Under the pieces are notes generated by a model. That model did not search any database. It saw only the letters and a list, made by a program, of their open reading frames with translations, and was not told where the DNA came from. A stretch of 8,653 nucleotides of DNA, taken from an uncultured Synergistales bacterium (GTDB lineage: Bacteria; Synergistota; Synergistia; Synergistales; Aminobacteriaceae). A program made the translations under genes and the position numbers. Shown one piece after another: positions 1 to 8,647 of the stretch (position 1 is the stretch's first letter; each line of letters opens with the position of its first letter). The stretch lies in the NCBI GenBank assembly GCA_905233515.1, contig CAJOEQ010000021.1, forward strand, positions 1 to 8,653, written 5' to 3'.

Positions 1-461
1 GCCATAAGTCTAATAGCTTTCTCTTCTGCGGCCAACTGCAATAAACGTAATATAATCTTGCTGAACTGCTCTAATGCAGCGTCTAACAATAAAGGCACAT
101 TCACAAAGCCATAATTTACGGGGTTGCCCTCTTGTTTTACGTCATATTCAGGTACCATTACGCTCATTACGTTATGCCACTTCACAGAAAGAGTCGACTT
201 TGCGCCCGGAAAAATTAAAGCCTGCTCAAGAATTTCCGGTGTAGTCTGCGCACGGGATAATACAAAAGTTGAGTAACACTCTGATAATTCTTTCTCGACT
301 GCCTCGCGTAATTCTTTGCCTGCACGAGCTTTCTCAAGAAATGCCTTAATCAATGCGTCCTGCTTATCCTTTAAAAGTTTATGACCCCTTTTTGCGACTG
401 CGAGTCTTCTCTTGAGCCTCGATAATTCCATTCGGTTAGGGTTGACGTTGATGCGTGCCAT
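1..461 (-). CDS. atpD: V-type ATPase subunit D (central shaft), 3' end missing
   Basis: Subunit D forms the long coiled-coil shaft that turns inside the A3B3 head and, with F and C, passes torque to the membrane ring. The reading frame starts at ATG 459-461 and stays open to the window edge: 153 whole codons and two bases of the next. The N-terminus reads MARINVNPNRMELSRLKRRL, a typical subunit D opening, followed by a Lys/Arg-rich helix (about residues 15-50) that would be the first arm of the coiled coil. Family members are usually a little over 200 residues, so roughly the last quarter, including the returning C-terminal helix, lies outside the window; this is a window truncation and not a broken gene. 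A GGGGGA ribosome site about 10 nt upstream overlaps the stop codon of atpB, and the gap to atpB is 16 nt. Identification is secure from N-terminal sequence and position after A and B. Confidence 0.95.
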   Translation of the reverse strand, partial: MARINVNPNRMELSRLKRRLAVAKRGHKLLKDKQDALIKAFLEKARAGKELREAVEKELSECYSTFVLSRAQTTPEILEQALIFPGAKSTLSVKWHNVMSVMVPEYDVKQEGNPVNYGFVNVPLLLDAALEQFSKIILRLLQLAAEEKAIRLM

Positions 462-477
462 CTGTCAAATTCCCCCT

Positions 478-1893
478 TTAGTTCGCGGCCTTCTCAGCTT
501 TTGCCTTTTTCTCAGCCAGTAAAGGATTTAAATATTTCTCAATATAGGCATCTCTGATTCTCTTAAGCTCTTTAACTGGAATCATCGTCAATAAATCCCA
601 GCCTAATTCAAGAGTCCCTTTGATTGTCCTGTTTTCATATTCACCCTGACGAACATATTTATCTTCAAAGACTGTAGAGAAATTAGCAAATGCCTTGTCT
701 TCTTCTGATAATGCGCCTTCACCGAGAATTACTGCGAGTTCCTTTGCTTCTTTACCGCGTGCATAGGCCGCAAATAACTGGTTCATTAAGTCCGCATGAT
801 CTTCACGAGTTTTGTCTTTGCCTATACCTTTATCCTTAAGTCTTGAAAGCGACGGCATGACATCAACGGGCGGATAAATTCCTTGTCTGTGAAGACTTCT
901 GCTTAAAATAATCTGGCCTTCTGTAATATATCCCGTCAAGTCAGGAATCGGGTGAGTCTTATCATCTTCAGGCATTGTCAAAATTGGAATCTGTGTAATA
1001 CTTCCGCTCTTACCCTTGAGTCTTCCTGCACGTTCATACATTGTAGCAAGGTCAGTATATAAATAACCGGGATAACCGCGACGGCCGGGGACTTCTTTAC
1101 GAGCTGCTGAAATTTCGCGTAAAGCCTCGCAGTAGTTCGTCAAGTCAGTGAGAATTACAACAACATGCATATTACACTCAAACGCTAAATACTCTGCGGC
1201 AGTGAGTGCGATTCTGGGTGTTGAAATTCTTTCAATTGCGGGGTCATCGGCCAAGTTTATATACAAAACTGTACGCTGTAATGCGCCTGTTCGTCTGAAA
1301 TCTTCCATAAAGAACGAAGCCTCTTCAAACGTAATGCCCATTGCTGCGAAAACAACCGCAAAATCTTCATGACCACTGATAACTGTAGCTTGACGTGCAA
1401 TTTGTGCGGCCATTCTGTTATGAGGCAGACCTGACGCGGAGAAAATAGGCAATTTCTGACCTCTTACCATTGGATTAAGTCCGTCAATCGTAGAAATTCC
1501 CGTCTGTATAAACTCAGAAGGATAATCGCGTGAAAATGGATTCATCGGCATTCCGTTAATGTCAAGATTTTGCTCTGCGATTAATTGCGCGCCTCCGTCA
1601 ATGGGTTCACCGCGTCCGTTAAAGACTCGCCCAAGCATATCTTTTGAAACTGGAAGTGTTAAAACTTTGCCGAGAAATCTTACTTTAGTCTCTTCGTTCT
1701 CGATTCCTGAAGTTCCCTCGAAAACCTGAACTAACGCGCGATCTGACTCGATTTCAAGGACTCGGCCTCTGCGTTTCTCACCGTTTGAGAGTGAAATTTC
1801 TACAAGCTCATCATAACGTACATCTTTAGTTTTCTCGACCATCATTAACGGGCCGGAAATATTTGATATAGTTCTATACTCTCTAGGCAGCAT
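478..1893 (-). CDS. atpB: V-type ATPase subunit B (regulatory nucleotide-binding subunit)
   Basis: Subunit B alternates with A in the A3B3 head and supplies part of each nucleotide site without hydrolysing ATP. From the chosen ATG the protein has 471 residues, close to the usual 460-470. An N-terminal beta-barrel (about 1-75) precedes the RecA-like core. Where A has a P-loop, B reads SASGLPHNR (152-160), with no Walker lysine, as expected of this subunit. The MPSLSRL segment places Arg351 where family members carry the arginine that reaches into the A-subunit site. The tail (about 455-471) is Lys/Ala-rich. A longer reading from TTG at 1906-1908 would add five residues, but those bases contain the GGAGGTG ribosome site, which lies 6 nt before ATG 1891-1893, so the ATG is preferred. 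The start overlaps the end of atpA by 11 nt, suggesting coupled translation of two subunits needed in equal amounts. Confidence 0.98.
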   Translation of the reverse strand: MLPREYRTISNISGPLMMVEKTKDVRYDELVEISLSNGEKRRGRVLEIESDRALVQVFEGTSGIENEETKVRFLGKVLTLPVSKDMLGRVFNGRGEPIDGGAQLIAEQNLDINGMPMNPFSRDYPSEFIQTGISTIDGLNPMVRGQKLPIFSASGLPHNRMAAQIARQATVISGHEDFAVVFAAMGITFEEASFFMEDFRRTGALQRTVLYINLADDPAIERISTPRIALTAAEYLAFECNMHVVVILTDLTNYCEALREISAARKEVPGRRGYPGYLYTDLATMYERAGRLKGKSGSITQIPILTMPEDDKTHPIPDLTGYITEGQIILSRSLHRQGIYPPVDVMPSLSRLKDKGIGKDKTREDHADLMNQLFAAYARGKEAKELAVILGEGALSEEDKAFANFSTVFEDKYVRQGEYENRTIKGTLELGWDLLTMIPVKELKRIRDAYIEKYLNPLLAEKKAKAEKAAN

Positions 1894-3676
1894 CGTGTTC
1901 ACCTCCAACGGGTATTATAGCTTGTATTTGCTCCTTGATAGTATCTTCGAGCTTGTCAATTTGTGCTATATCTTTCTCTTCAAGATAGCGCATTCTCGCA
2001 ATTTGTTCACGGACCGGCAAATTAAATAATTTATTCATGGGTGCGCCCTTGTGTAAAGCGTCTAATCCGGCATGATGGAAATTTACAATCGTGCGCAACA
2101 TTTTAAATTGCTTGTCCATTGAAGCGTAAGTATCTATCTCGTGGAAAGCGTTTTGATGTAAGAAGTCTTCACGTAAAGATTTCGCGGTCTCCATTACCAT
2201 GCGCTCATCGCGTGAAAGTGCGTCAATTCCTACGAGTCTTACGATTTCGTTTAATTGCGATTCCTGCTCAAGAAGTCCCATAGCCTCGACTCTGAGTCCG
2301 CTCCACTGATCATCAAATTTTTCATCCCAGTAAGCATCAAGTCTATCTGTATAAAGTGAATAGCTTGACAGCCAGTTAATGGCCGGGAAGTGTCTTTGAT
2401 ATGCGAGATTCGCGTCAAGTCCCCAGAAAACTTTTGTAACTCGTAAAGTATTCTGAGTAACAGGTTCTGACAAGTCGCCGCCGGGAGGTGATACTGCGCC
2501 TATAACTGTAATAGATCCTTCGCGGCCATCCTTACCGTTTACGATACAGCGTCCCGCTCTCTCGTAGAAACTTGCAAGTCGAGTACCTAAATATGCGGGA
2601 TAACCTTCTTCACCGGGCATTTCTTCAAGTCGTCCGGACATTTCGCGTAAAGCCGCAGCCCATCGGCTTGTTGAGTCTGCCATTAAAGCCACTGAATAGC
2701 CCATATCACGATAATATTCAGCAAGTGTAATAGCTGTATAAACACTCGCTTCACGTGCAGCAACGGGCATATTTGAAGTATTTGCTATTAAAGTCGTACG
2801 CTTCATAAGGGGCTGCCCTGTCTGAGGGTCATCAAGTTCGGGGAATTCAAGCAAAACGTCCGTCATCTCGTTCCCACGTTCACCACAGCCGACATAAACG
2901 ACGATTTGAGCCTGCGCCCATTTTGCGAACTGGTGCTGTATAACTGTCTTTCCTGAACCGAACGGCCCGGGAACGCACGCAGTACCGCCTAAAGCAACCG
3001 GGAAGAATGCATCGACGACTCTTTGTCCTGTTGTCATCGGGACATTTGGAGCAAGACGAGTTTTAACGGGTCTCGGCTTTCTGACAGGCCAACGCTGTAA
3101 CATTTTGACTTCGTGCTTTGTGCCGTTGTCATCAATTACTGCTATAACGTCTTCTACTGTGTGTTCGCCCTTCTCGATTTTCGTTACTTTGCCCTTAATT
3201 CCAAAGGGTACCATTATTCTATGCTCAACTACGACGGTTTCTTGAACTACTCCGAGAATATCACCCGCAATAACTTCGTCGCCGGCTTTAACTTTAGGCT
3301 CGAAATTCCATTTTTTGCTTCTATCAATTGCAGGGACGCTGATTCCTCGTGAAATATAAGGACTCTTTGCTGCTTTCTCGATTAATTCAAGCGGTCTCTG
3401 TATACCGTCATAAAACTGTTCTATAATCCCCGGCCCAAGCTCAACACTTAAAGGCTCTCCAGTTGAGACAACAGGCTCACCGGGCATTAATCCCGATGTT
3501 TCCTCGTAAACCTGTATCGAGGCTTTATCGCCGTTGACCTCAAGTATTTCGCCGACAAGTCCTTCTTTGCCGATATGCACAACGTCCTGCATACTTGCGC
3601 CTTCCATACCGCCAGCGATTACAAGAGAGCCGGAGATTCTCTCTATAACTCCTTTGATTTCTTTCTTCTCAGGCAT
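1883..3676 (-). CDS. atpA: V-type ATPase catalytic subunit A
   Basis: This is the catalytic subunit (597 residues, normal length), which binds and hydrolyses or synthesises ATP in the cytoplasmic A3B3 head. Visible in order are an N-terminal beta-barrel (about 1-75), the extra 'bulge' domain that separates A-type from F-type beta subunits (about 115-195), the P-loop GPFGSGKT at 237-244 with Lys243 and Thr244, the GERGNE motif at 265-270 with the catalytic glutamate Glu266, a Walker B-type strand ending at Asp334 in [10 protein letters not shown], and a helical C-terminal domain (about 440-597). All key catalytic residues are present, so the enzyme should be active. The ATG has two purine-rich ribosome motifs upstream (GGAGG and GGGAG, the latter 7 nt away). 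The gap from atpF is 24 nt. It is the only complete gene in the operon ending in TAG; the end overlaps atpB by 11 nt. Confidence 0.99.
   Translation of the reverse strand: MPEKKEIKGVIERISGSLVIAGGMEGASMQDVVHIGKEGLVGEILEVNGDKASIQVYEETSGLMPGEPVVSTGEPLSVELGPGIIEQFYDGIQRPLELIEKAAKSPYISRGISVPAIDRSKKWNFEPKVKAGDEVIAGDILGVVQETVVVEHRIMVPFGIKGKVTKIEKGEHTVEDVIAVIDDNGTKHEVKMLQRWPVRKPRPVKTRLAPNVPMTTGQRVVDAFFPVALGGTACVPGPFGSGKTVIQHQFAKWAQAQIVVYVGCGERGNEMTDVLLEFPELDDPQTGQPLMKRTTLIANTSNMPVAAREASVYTAITLAEYYRDMGYSVALMADSTSRWAAALREMSGRLEEMPGEEGYPAYLGTRLASFYERAGRCIVNGKDGREGSITVIGAVSPPGGDLSEPVTQNTLRVTKVFWGLDANLAYQRHFPAINWLSSYSLYTDRLDAYWDEKFDDQWSGLRVEAMGLLEQESQLNEIVRLVGIDALSRDERMVMETAKSLREDFLHQNAFHEIDTYASMDKQFKMLRTIVNFHHAGLDALHKGAPMNKLFNLPVREQIARMRYLEEKDIAQIDKLEDTIKEQIQAIIPVGGEHDAA
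1900..1906 (-). promoter_or_regulatory. Ribosome binding site of atpB inside atpA
   Basis: GGAGGTG on the minus strand lies within the last codons of atpA, where it also encodes Gly-Gly-Glu, and 6 nt before ATG 1891-1893. It fixes the atpB start and rules out the in-frame TTG at 1906-1908, which overlaps it. Confidence 0.85.
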
Positions 3677-3700
3677 TTAATATCTCCCGCCTCCAAAAAT

Positions 3701-4033
3701 TTAACGTTCCGCAAAAATATCCATTCCAACGGCTTTCTCTACGCTGCCTCTGATTGAAGCAAGCCCCGCACCTGTTGCCCCTGAAGGACTCGGCACTGGT
3801 AAGACGCTGGTCTGATATTGATCATTAACTTCTTCTACTTTGCTCGTGAACTCGACAAATAAATCTTCCTGAATAAATACGACTGCATAATCTTCACGGG
3901 CTAATTGCTCTAAAGTGTCGCAAAATTTATTACGCGTTTCAGGAGTTAATATAACACTTCTGACTCCTACTGCTTGAAAGGGTAAGGCCATCTCATAATA
4001 ACCGATTGCGGCCATAGGCTTATTATCTGCCAT
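3701..4033 (-). CDS. atpF: V-type ATPase subunit F (central stalk)
   Basis: Subunit F is a small soluble protein that binds subunit D on the central rotor stalk and modulates ATPase activity. It is called NtpG in Enterococcus naming. The protein has 110 residues, near the usual 100-110. The N-terminal part (about 1-78) has the alternating strands and helices of the CheY-like fold seen in known F subunits, including AAIGYYEMALPFQAVGV and YAVVFIQEDL. The C-terminal signature is clear: LPVPSP at 78-83, then IRGSVEKAVGMDI at 94-106, the family's conserved terminal helix. ATG 4031-4033 lies inside the last codons of atpC, overlapping by 11 nt, and AAGGAGG within atpC provides the ribosome site 10 nt upstream. 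The overlap suggests translation coupled to atpC, whose product sits on the same stalk. Confidence 0.96.
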   Translation of the reverse strand: MADNKPMAAIGYYEMALPFQAVGVRSVILTPETRNKFCDTLEQLAREDYAVVFIQEDLFVEFTSKVEEVNDQYQTSVLPVPSPSGATGAGLASIRGSVEKAVGMDIFAER

Positions 4034-5021
4034 TGCTCAAAAGCCTCCTTCCGAACTCGCGATCTAATCCGCCTGCAACACAAACAAGAGCGACGCGCAT
4101 ATTTCTAGCCTCTGACTCTTTCGTCAATAAATATAATAAAACATTCGCCGGTGCATCCATTGAATATTTTGCGTTCTCTAGGACTCTTACTAAATAATCA
4201 TCAAGTGATTTCGATACTTCAGAAAGCGATAATTTAATATCTTGAGAGTCCTGTAATGCGCTTAACACTGACGAAATATCAGAATATGAAAGAATCCTCG
4301 CCCATGTCTCTTGAGGTTCATTCAGCAATCTAGCCATGTCATCGGCTCTGATTGTTCCTCCGTCGTGCAAAAATGGGAGTGCCTTTGCGCTTTCGTATTT
4401 CATTCGTGCGAGTCTTATAACGCTGCGTAAATTCTCGACATCAATACGCGATTTTACCCAGTAAAGAATTTCGGGCATATTCAAGCCTTCAGCAACTTTT
4501 AATAACGCCTTAAACATTGCATCATCGATTAATAATTCAACTGACTGGGCGTTTTTCGTCTGCTCCCAGAGCTGCCAGCACTTAGGCAATAAATCAGTCA
4601 GTCCATAGGGCAAAAATCCGTACTCTTCTGTCTCGATTGCTAGTTTTAATTCTTCAGTGTCAATCGTTCCAAGTTTAGAAAGCAAATCATATCGTCTGCC
4701 TTCTGAGTCGCCGCCTCTGACTTTGAATAAACCCTTTAGCAAGACTTTCACATTATGAAAATCATATGGCAGCCTGAAAATATCAAGCAATTCTTTATCA
4801 GGTACAAAAGTTTCAAGCTCTTTGCAGGTTGCTAGAATTTCAGAGTCTATAGCTTTATCAAAACTTGCTGCTCCTGAAATCCACTGCGAATAACTTGTAT
4901 CGCCGAGTGCCTTTAATGCGTCATCAATGCCCGCGCTGTCCATAAGACGCGAGAAAAATGCCGGTTCAAGCAAGTGATTTTCCATTCCCCGTATTCTTGC
5001 TACGGTATAAACGTAACTCAC
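4023..5021 (-). CDS. atpC: V-type ATPase subunit C (d-type, shaft-to-ring adaptor)
   Basis: Bacterial subunit C, equivalent to eukaryotic subunit d, is a funnel-shaped soluble protein that seats the D-F shaft on the membrane ring. The 332-residue length is normal for the AC39-type family, which has three similar helical units. Characteristic segments are YDFHNVKVLLKG at 86-97, WVKSRIDVENLRSVIRLARM at 188-207 and LLTKESEARNMRVAL at 298-312; the repeated Asn-(Leu/Met/Val)-(Arg/Lys) motif in each is typical of the three units. There is no membrane segment. The start is GTG at 5019-5021 rather than ATG; it is supported by an exceptionally complete ribosome site, TAAGGAGGTG at 5030-5039, 8 nt upstream, whose TAA is also the stop of atpE. 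No in-frame ATG near the start has comparable support. The 3' end overlaps atpF by 11 nt. Confidence 0.96.
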   Translation of the reverse strand: MSYVYTVARIRGMENHLLEPAFFSRLMDSAGIDDALKALGDTSYSQWISGAASFDKAIDSEILATCKELETFVPDKELLDIFRLPYDFHNVKVLLKGLFKVRGGDSEGRRYDLLSKLGTIDTEELKLAIETEEYGFLPYGLTDLLPKCWQLWEQTKNAQSVELLIDDAMFKALLKVAEGLNMPEILYWVKSRIDVENLRSVIRLARMKYESAKALPFLHDGGTIRADDMARLLNEPQETWARILSYSDISSVLSALQDSQDIKLSLSEVSKSLDDYLVRVLENAKYSMDAPANVLLYLLTKESEARNMRVALVCVAGGLDREFGRRLLSNGR

Positions 5022-5029
5022 CGGCTTTG

Positions 5030-5039
5030 CACCTCCTTA
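5030..5039 (-). promoter_or_regulatory. Ribosome binding site of atpC, merged with atpE stop codon
   Basis: The minus-strand bases TAAGGAGGTG contain the atpE stop codon (TAA) followed directly by GGAGGTG, a near-complete complement of the 16S rRNA 3' end. The spacing to the GTG start of atpC is 8 nt. This decides the GTG start and lets ribosomes finishing atpE re-initiate at once. The atpB/atpD junction uses the same arrangement (stop codon fused to the ribosome site, 471-480). Confidence 0.85.
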
Positions 5040-5615
5040 CGCAAATAACCGCTTCACGACTTCGGTCTCAATGTCTTCACGGGCCGCCGCTAAAAGCATA
5101 TCCCATGAACAATTTGTGTCGATTTTCTCATCACGAAGCACAAAACCGCCGCTAATCGGTAATTTTTCAGCTGAAAGAGTCAAGCTCGTATTATTTGCTG
5201 AATTATAGCCGTCCAGCCAGCGTTGATCTAAATGCTTTTCATTTTTGCCGACAAATACGACTTCTTTACCGGTAACTACAGCTTGTTTCATGAGTGAATC
5301 AGCAAATTTTACGTATTTATCGGGTGATAATTCCGTCATTTGCTTTAATGATGCCTCGAATGCCTCACCGACTAATTTTTGACGAACGCCTAAATCTATT
5401 CTTCTGCCGTCAAGTTCTGCAACTATTTCACGTCTTCGCAAAACTTCCGGCTCTTCCTTTGAGAGTCTAGCCGCGTATGAGTCCTGAACTTCTTTAATTT
5501 CTGCGTTTACTTTGCGGCTTATCTCGCGGACTTTTGCGTCGTTTTCTGCCTCAAGTGCTTTTATTTGTGCCTGCGAATCGGCTTTAATTTTTGCTTTAAT
5601 GTCTGCAAGTGCCAT
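5037..5615 (-). CDS. atpE: V-type ATPase subunit E (peripheral stalk)
   Basis: Subunit E pairs with subunit G/H to form the peripheral stalks that keep the A3B3 head from turning with the rotor. The protein has 192 residues, close to the usual 185-200. The first ~75 residues are a charged, Ala/Lys/Glu-rich helix without prolines until the end, consistent with the long coiled coil (MALADIKAKI then repeated Lys-Ala-Glu spacing). The C-terminal part is a mixed alpha/beta domain; GGFVLRDEKIDTNCSWDMLL at 156-175 matches the family's Gly-Gly strand and Asp/Asn turn that packs against subunit B. No signal peptide or membrane segment is present. ATG 5613-5615 has AGGTG 7 nt upstream. The gene begins 18 nt after atpK and abuts atpC (15-nt gap). 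The symbol follows the V-type lettering and must not be confused with F-type atpE (subunit c). Confidence 0.95.
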   Translation of the reverse strand: MALADIKAKIKADSQAQIKALEAENDAKVREISRKVNAEIKEVQDSYAARLSKEEPEVLRRREIVAELDGRRIDLGVRQKLVGEAFEASLKQMTELSPDKYVKFADSLMKQAVVTGKEVVFVGKNEKHLDQRWLDGYNSANNTSLTLSAEKLPISGGFVLRDEKIDTNCSWDMLLAAAREDIETEVVKRLFA

Positions 5616-5633
5616 TTATCAACACCTGCCCGA

Positions 5634-6155
<522 letters not shown>

Positions 6156-8156
6156 TTACGCTTTCACGTTTACATATTCTTGTGAGAGCGTCAACGGTGT
6201 GAACGGTTCCCCGCCGCCCGTGTAAAATTTGCCGAAAAATTCGACGTATTGAAGCCTTAAGGGGTGAACAAAACTTCCCAGCAAGTTAATAGCTATGCTG
6301 AAAATATGTCCGCCTATTATAACTACTACTGCAACGAGCCAGCCTATATAAGGAATATCTGAAGCAAGCCCGCCGAGCAAATTAATAACTACTCCGATTA
6401 CTGCAGAGCCGAAACCTAAAGCTAATAATCTGCTGTAACTCAAAATATCGCCTAAATATGACGTTGCGCCGTATAAAGCTAAGAATCCTGAAATTATACG
6501 CTTGAAAATATTGCGCTCGCCCTTACCTGCATATAAGAAAATAATCACAGCTCCGAGTCCTGCCATTGCTGCGCCTATTTGCTGGAAGTGAGCCGGGAGC
6601 ATTCCGCCCATTGCTACACCCAGTAAGCATAAGCCGACTATAAACAAGAACCATGATATATCATGCCCGATTGCGTCAATAAATTCTCCGTGCCTCATCT
6701 TGTCATATGCCGCGATTAATAATCCAAACATTAAATGAATCACGCCTAATAAAAGCGAAATTCCTAAAACCTGCATGGGATTCTTCATCGGGTCAACTAA
6801 CATTAAAGCATTCTTAACAGGCACTAAAGGAGGCAAAAACGCGTCAATGAAATCTCCGAAAAATGAACCTGAAATTACGCCGTAAATAAACGTCGAGACT
6901 GAACAGAATAAAAATAGTCTGATAAATTCTTTCGTGCCGCCTGAAAGTTTCTTATATTTTTTCAAGACGTACATAATTGTCCCGAATAATACAAGAGCAT
7001 ATCCCGCGTCGCCTAAGCACATCCCAAAAAATATCCAGAAAAATGGAGCGAGTAAAGGCGTGGGATCAATTCCCCTATAAGTCGGTGAAGAATATAACTC
7101 AGTCAAGACGTTGAAGGGCTTTACTGTGTCGCTATTATTTAGCAAGCTCGGCGGCTCTTCGTCGGGTGCCGGGTCATTCATGACTAATTCAATATCTGTA
7201 CTGACTGCGTTAATTTTTTCGCTCAATTCCTGACTCTTATTAACTGGTATCCAGAATTTTGTCAGCATTGTTGACTCTGTCTCTTCACTCTTGGCCATGC
7301 CGTTATAACGAGTCGAAAGGCTATTATAATAATCAGATAATTTCTGAATCGCCGGCATATTTTCTTGTGCAGAGTCTTTTAACTTGGCTGCTAACTCACT
7401 TTCTTTTGCCTCAAGTTCAGTTATTGAAGCTGAATATTTTCCCTGCTCTTCTTCAGGAGTCCCCGTTAAAGCTGCAGGCACGTCAATAATTGACAGTCCA
7501 TTTTTAGCGCAAACTTCTCTAATTTCTGAGTCAATACTGCGCGAATAAATAACAGCGGCGTAAATATCCTGTGATTTGTCCTTCTCGTTATGAGGAGCGA
7601 TTATTAATTCACTGTCCTGCGCAAATTTGGAGAAATCACCGAGTGCCGCATCTAACCCGCTCAAATTTTCGGCCTTAATAGTTCCGATTAAAGCTGTAAG
7701 AGTGCGGGTGCCTTCTGTTATGACTGAAAGGGGATAAGCAAAAAATTTTAAGTCTGATAGTAATAAAGAATTAGTACGTGCTTCAGACAATTTTGATTTT
7801 ACTTCTCCGATTTCGTGTTCAAGTGAGCGAATAGACTCGCTAACTGCCTTCAAATCCGTTTTTGCTGCGAGCTGCTCAAGTTCTGACATAGTAACTTCGT
7901 CTCGTTCGCCCAGCATTCTATCAAGTGCCGGAACTGGGTCAACATACAAAGGCGAAAGAGTACGAGTTAAATAACGAACATCTGCGAGCTTTTCATCAGT
8001 CTTAGAGATTAAAGCCTCAATATCAGCAGGTTTAATATTTTCTTCAACAGTGCTGATAATTTGACAAGCTCCAGACTCCTGAAGTATCGCCGCAATTTGT
8101 TCATGAACGGATTTGTGATAATAAAGTTCTGCTTTCTTAAGCTTGGCTACTCCCAT
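6156..8156 (-). CDS. atpI: V-type ATPase subunit I (a-type, membrane ion channel stator)
   Basis: Subunit I is the static membrane subunit that supplies the two half-channels for ions and anchors the peripheral stalks. The 666-residue length is usual (about 620-680). Residues 1-350 are a soluble cytoplasmic arm with coiled-coil stretches (about 80-130 and 235-320) and small alpha/beta lobes. Residues 365-630 hold seven or eight membrane helices, with PLLAPFFWIFFGMCLGDAGY (367-386) the conserved first one. Two arginines of the ion path are present: Arg576 in ILSYSRLLALGFG, equivalent to the essential Arg735 of yeast Vph1, and Arg634 in HPLRLQYVEFFGKFY, equivalent to Arg799. The end, GGGEPFTPL, is a family hallmark. 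ATG 8154-8156 lies within the final codons of the preceding G/H gene (20-nt overlap), with GAGGTG 10 nt upstream. No key residue appears missing. Confidence 0.98.
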   Translation of the reverse strand: MGVAKLKKAELYYHKSVHEQIAAILQESGACQIISTVEENIKPADIEALISKTDEKLADVRYLTRTLSPLYVDPVPALDRMLGERDEVTMSELEQLAAKTDLKAVSESIRSLEHEIGEVKSKLSEARTNSLLLSDLKFFAYPLSVITEGTRTLTALIGTIKAENLSGLDAALGDFSKFAQDSELIIAPHNEKDKSQDIYAAVIYSRSIDSEIREVCAKNGLSIIDVPAALTGTPEEEQGKYSASITELEAKESELAAKLKDSAQENMPAIQKLSDYYNSLSTRYNGMAKSEETESTMLTKFWIPVNKSQELSEKINAVSTDIELVMNDPAPDEEPPSLLNNSDTVKPFNVLTELYSSPTYRGIDPTPLLAPFFWIFFGMCLGDAGYALVLFGTIMYVLKKYKKLSGGTKEFIRLFLFCSVSTFIYGVISGSFFGDFIDAFLPPLVPVKNALMLVDPMKNPMQVLGISLLLGVIHLMFGLLIAAYDKMRHGEFIDAIGHDISWFLFIVGLCLLGVAMGGMLPAHFQQIGAAMAGLGAVIIFLYAGKGERNIFKRIISGFLALYGATSYLGDILSYSRLLALGFGSAVIGVVINLLGGLASDIPYIGWLVAVVVIIGGHIFSIAINLLGSFVHPLRLQYVEFFGKFYTGGGEPFTPLTLSQEYVNVKA

Positions 8157-8472
8157 ATTTCTTCATCACCTCTTCCGTTATGAATGAAGCAGCTGCAGGG
8201 ATTTTATCTTTGTGCTTATTATAGAAAGATTTTGCGTCTGCCTCACGTTTTGTGAGTGTAGCTGCTGCTTTAGTTTCTGCGGCCTCTTCTGCTCTGCGGA
8301 TTTTGTCTCTGAATTGTCGCGCTGAATTTTGACGTGCTTCCTTCAAAGAATTTTCTGCGTCTGCAGTTGCTCGGTTGAGTTTTCGTGCTGCATCTTCTCT
8401 AGCTTTCTGAACGGACTCAGCTGCTTGAGTCTCTGCGGCCTTAATCTCGGCTATTGTAGGGTTATCCGCCAT
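8137..8472 (-). CDS. V-type ATPase subunit G/H (peripheral stalk)
   Basis: This first gene of the operon encodes a 111-residue soluble protein that is almost entirely Ala/Lys/Glu/Arg and helical from about residue 5 to 85, then ends in a short amphipathic segment (IPAAASFITEEVMKKYG). That composition and length fit the stalk subunit that pairs with E in a coiled coil and contacts the soluble arm of subunit I. Sequence in this family is weakly conserved, so the call rests on composition, length and its place directly before atpI, the same as in Thermus. It is named subunit G, H or NtpF in different systems, so no symbol is given. The frame extends to a GTG at 8494-8496, but the GGAGGTGA ribosome site (8483-8490) lies downstream of that GTG and 10 nt before ATG 8470-8472, so the ATG is the start. 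The gene overlaps atpI by 20 nt. Confidence 0.88.
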   Translation of the reverse strand: MADNPTIAEIKAAETQAAESVQKAREDAARKLNRATADAENSLKEARQNSARQFRDKIRRAEEAAETKAAATLTKREADAKSFYNKHKDKIPAAASFITEEVMKKYGSSQA

Positions 8473-8482
8473 TTTGTAATGT

Positions 8483-8490
8483 TCACCTCC
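8483..8490 (-). promoter_or_regulatory. Ribosome binding site of the first operon gene
   Basis: GGAGGTGA on the minus strand, 10 nt before ATG 8470-8472. It decides the start of the G/H gene because it excludes the upstream in-frame GTG at 8494-8496. Confidence 0.8.
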
Positions 8491-8536
8491 AGTCACATAA
8501 ATATATAAATTCTTAATTGGATTTATTACGCAAGCT

Positions 8537-8564
8537 ATTATACAAAAAATTTATTCGCATTCAA
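8537..8564 (-). promoter_or_regulatory. Sigma70-type promoter of the V-ATPase operon
   Basis: On the minus strand TTGAAT (8559-8564) is followed after 16 nt by a perfect TATAAT (8537-8542). The spacer is A/T-rich with a T run. The predicted transcription start is near 8529-8531, giving a leader of about 58 nt before the G/H start codon. The -35 box matches four of six consensus bases. No other promoter of this quality was seen in the upstream region, and no operator or riboswitch fold is evident in the short leader. Confidence 0.7.
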
Positions 8565-8610
8565 CAGTTAAAGCACTTAGCTTTTATCTTTGTGCGAGGT
8601 AAAAATTATT

Positions 8611-8647
8611 CTGGGCGGGCGGGACTCAGCATGCACGGGGGACTCCC
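8611..8647. other. GC-rich patch with G-runs and short direct repeats upstream of the promoter
   Basis: About three quarters of these 37 bases are G or C, against a clearly A/T-leaning background on both sides. On the plus strand it contains three GGG runs separated by single C bases (8613-8623), a fourth run of five G (8637-8641), the palindrome GCATGC (8629-8634), and GGGACTC twice (8621-8627 and 8639-8645). It could be the end of an upstream gene, part of a dispersed repeat, or a structured element. Two minus-strand frames are open from the window edge, ending at TAA codons around 8606-8608 and 8579-8581, but both are too short to judge. I cannot assign a function. Confidence 0.4.

Noticed and set aside
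1148..1372. Plus-strand open frame of 74 codons, and similar short plus-strand frames at 3113-3352, 3575-3757, 4958-5155, 5765-5989 and 7259-7489
   Set aside because: Each lies antisense within a strongly conserved V-ATPase subunit gene or across a junction between two of them, has no recognisable protein features and no convincing ribosome site; they are shadows.
8202..8215. Exact 14-base match TTTTATCTTTGTGC between the G/H gene and the upstream flank (8582-8595)
   Set aside because: A match of this length in an A/T-leaning window of 8.6 kb is near what chance allows, one copy is inside codons, and no further structure surrounds either copy.
8499..8515. A second TATA-like tract (ATTTATATATTTA on the minus strand) as an alternative promoter
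   Set aside because: No -35-like hexamer lies at suitable spacing, and the start would fall almost on the ribosome site; the TATAAT at 8537-8542 is much better.
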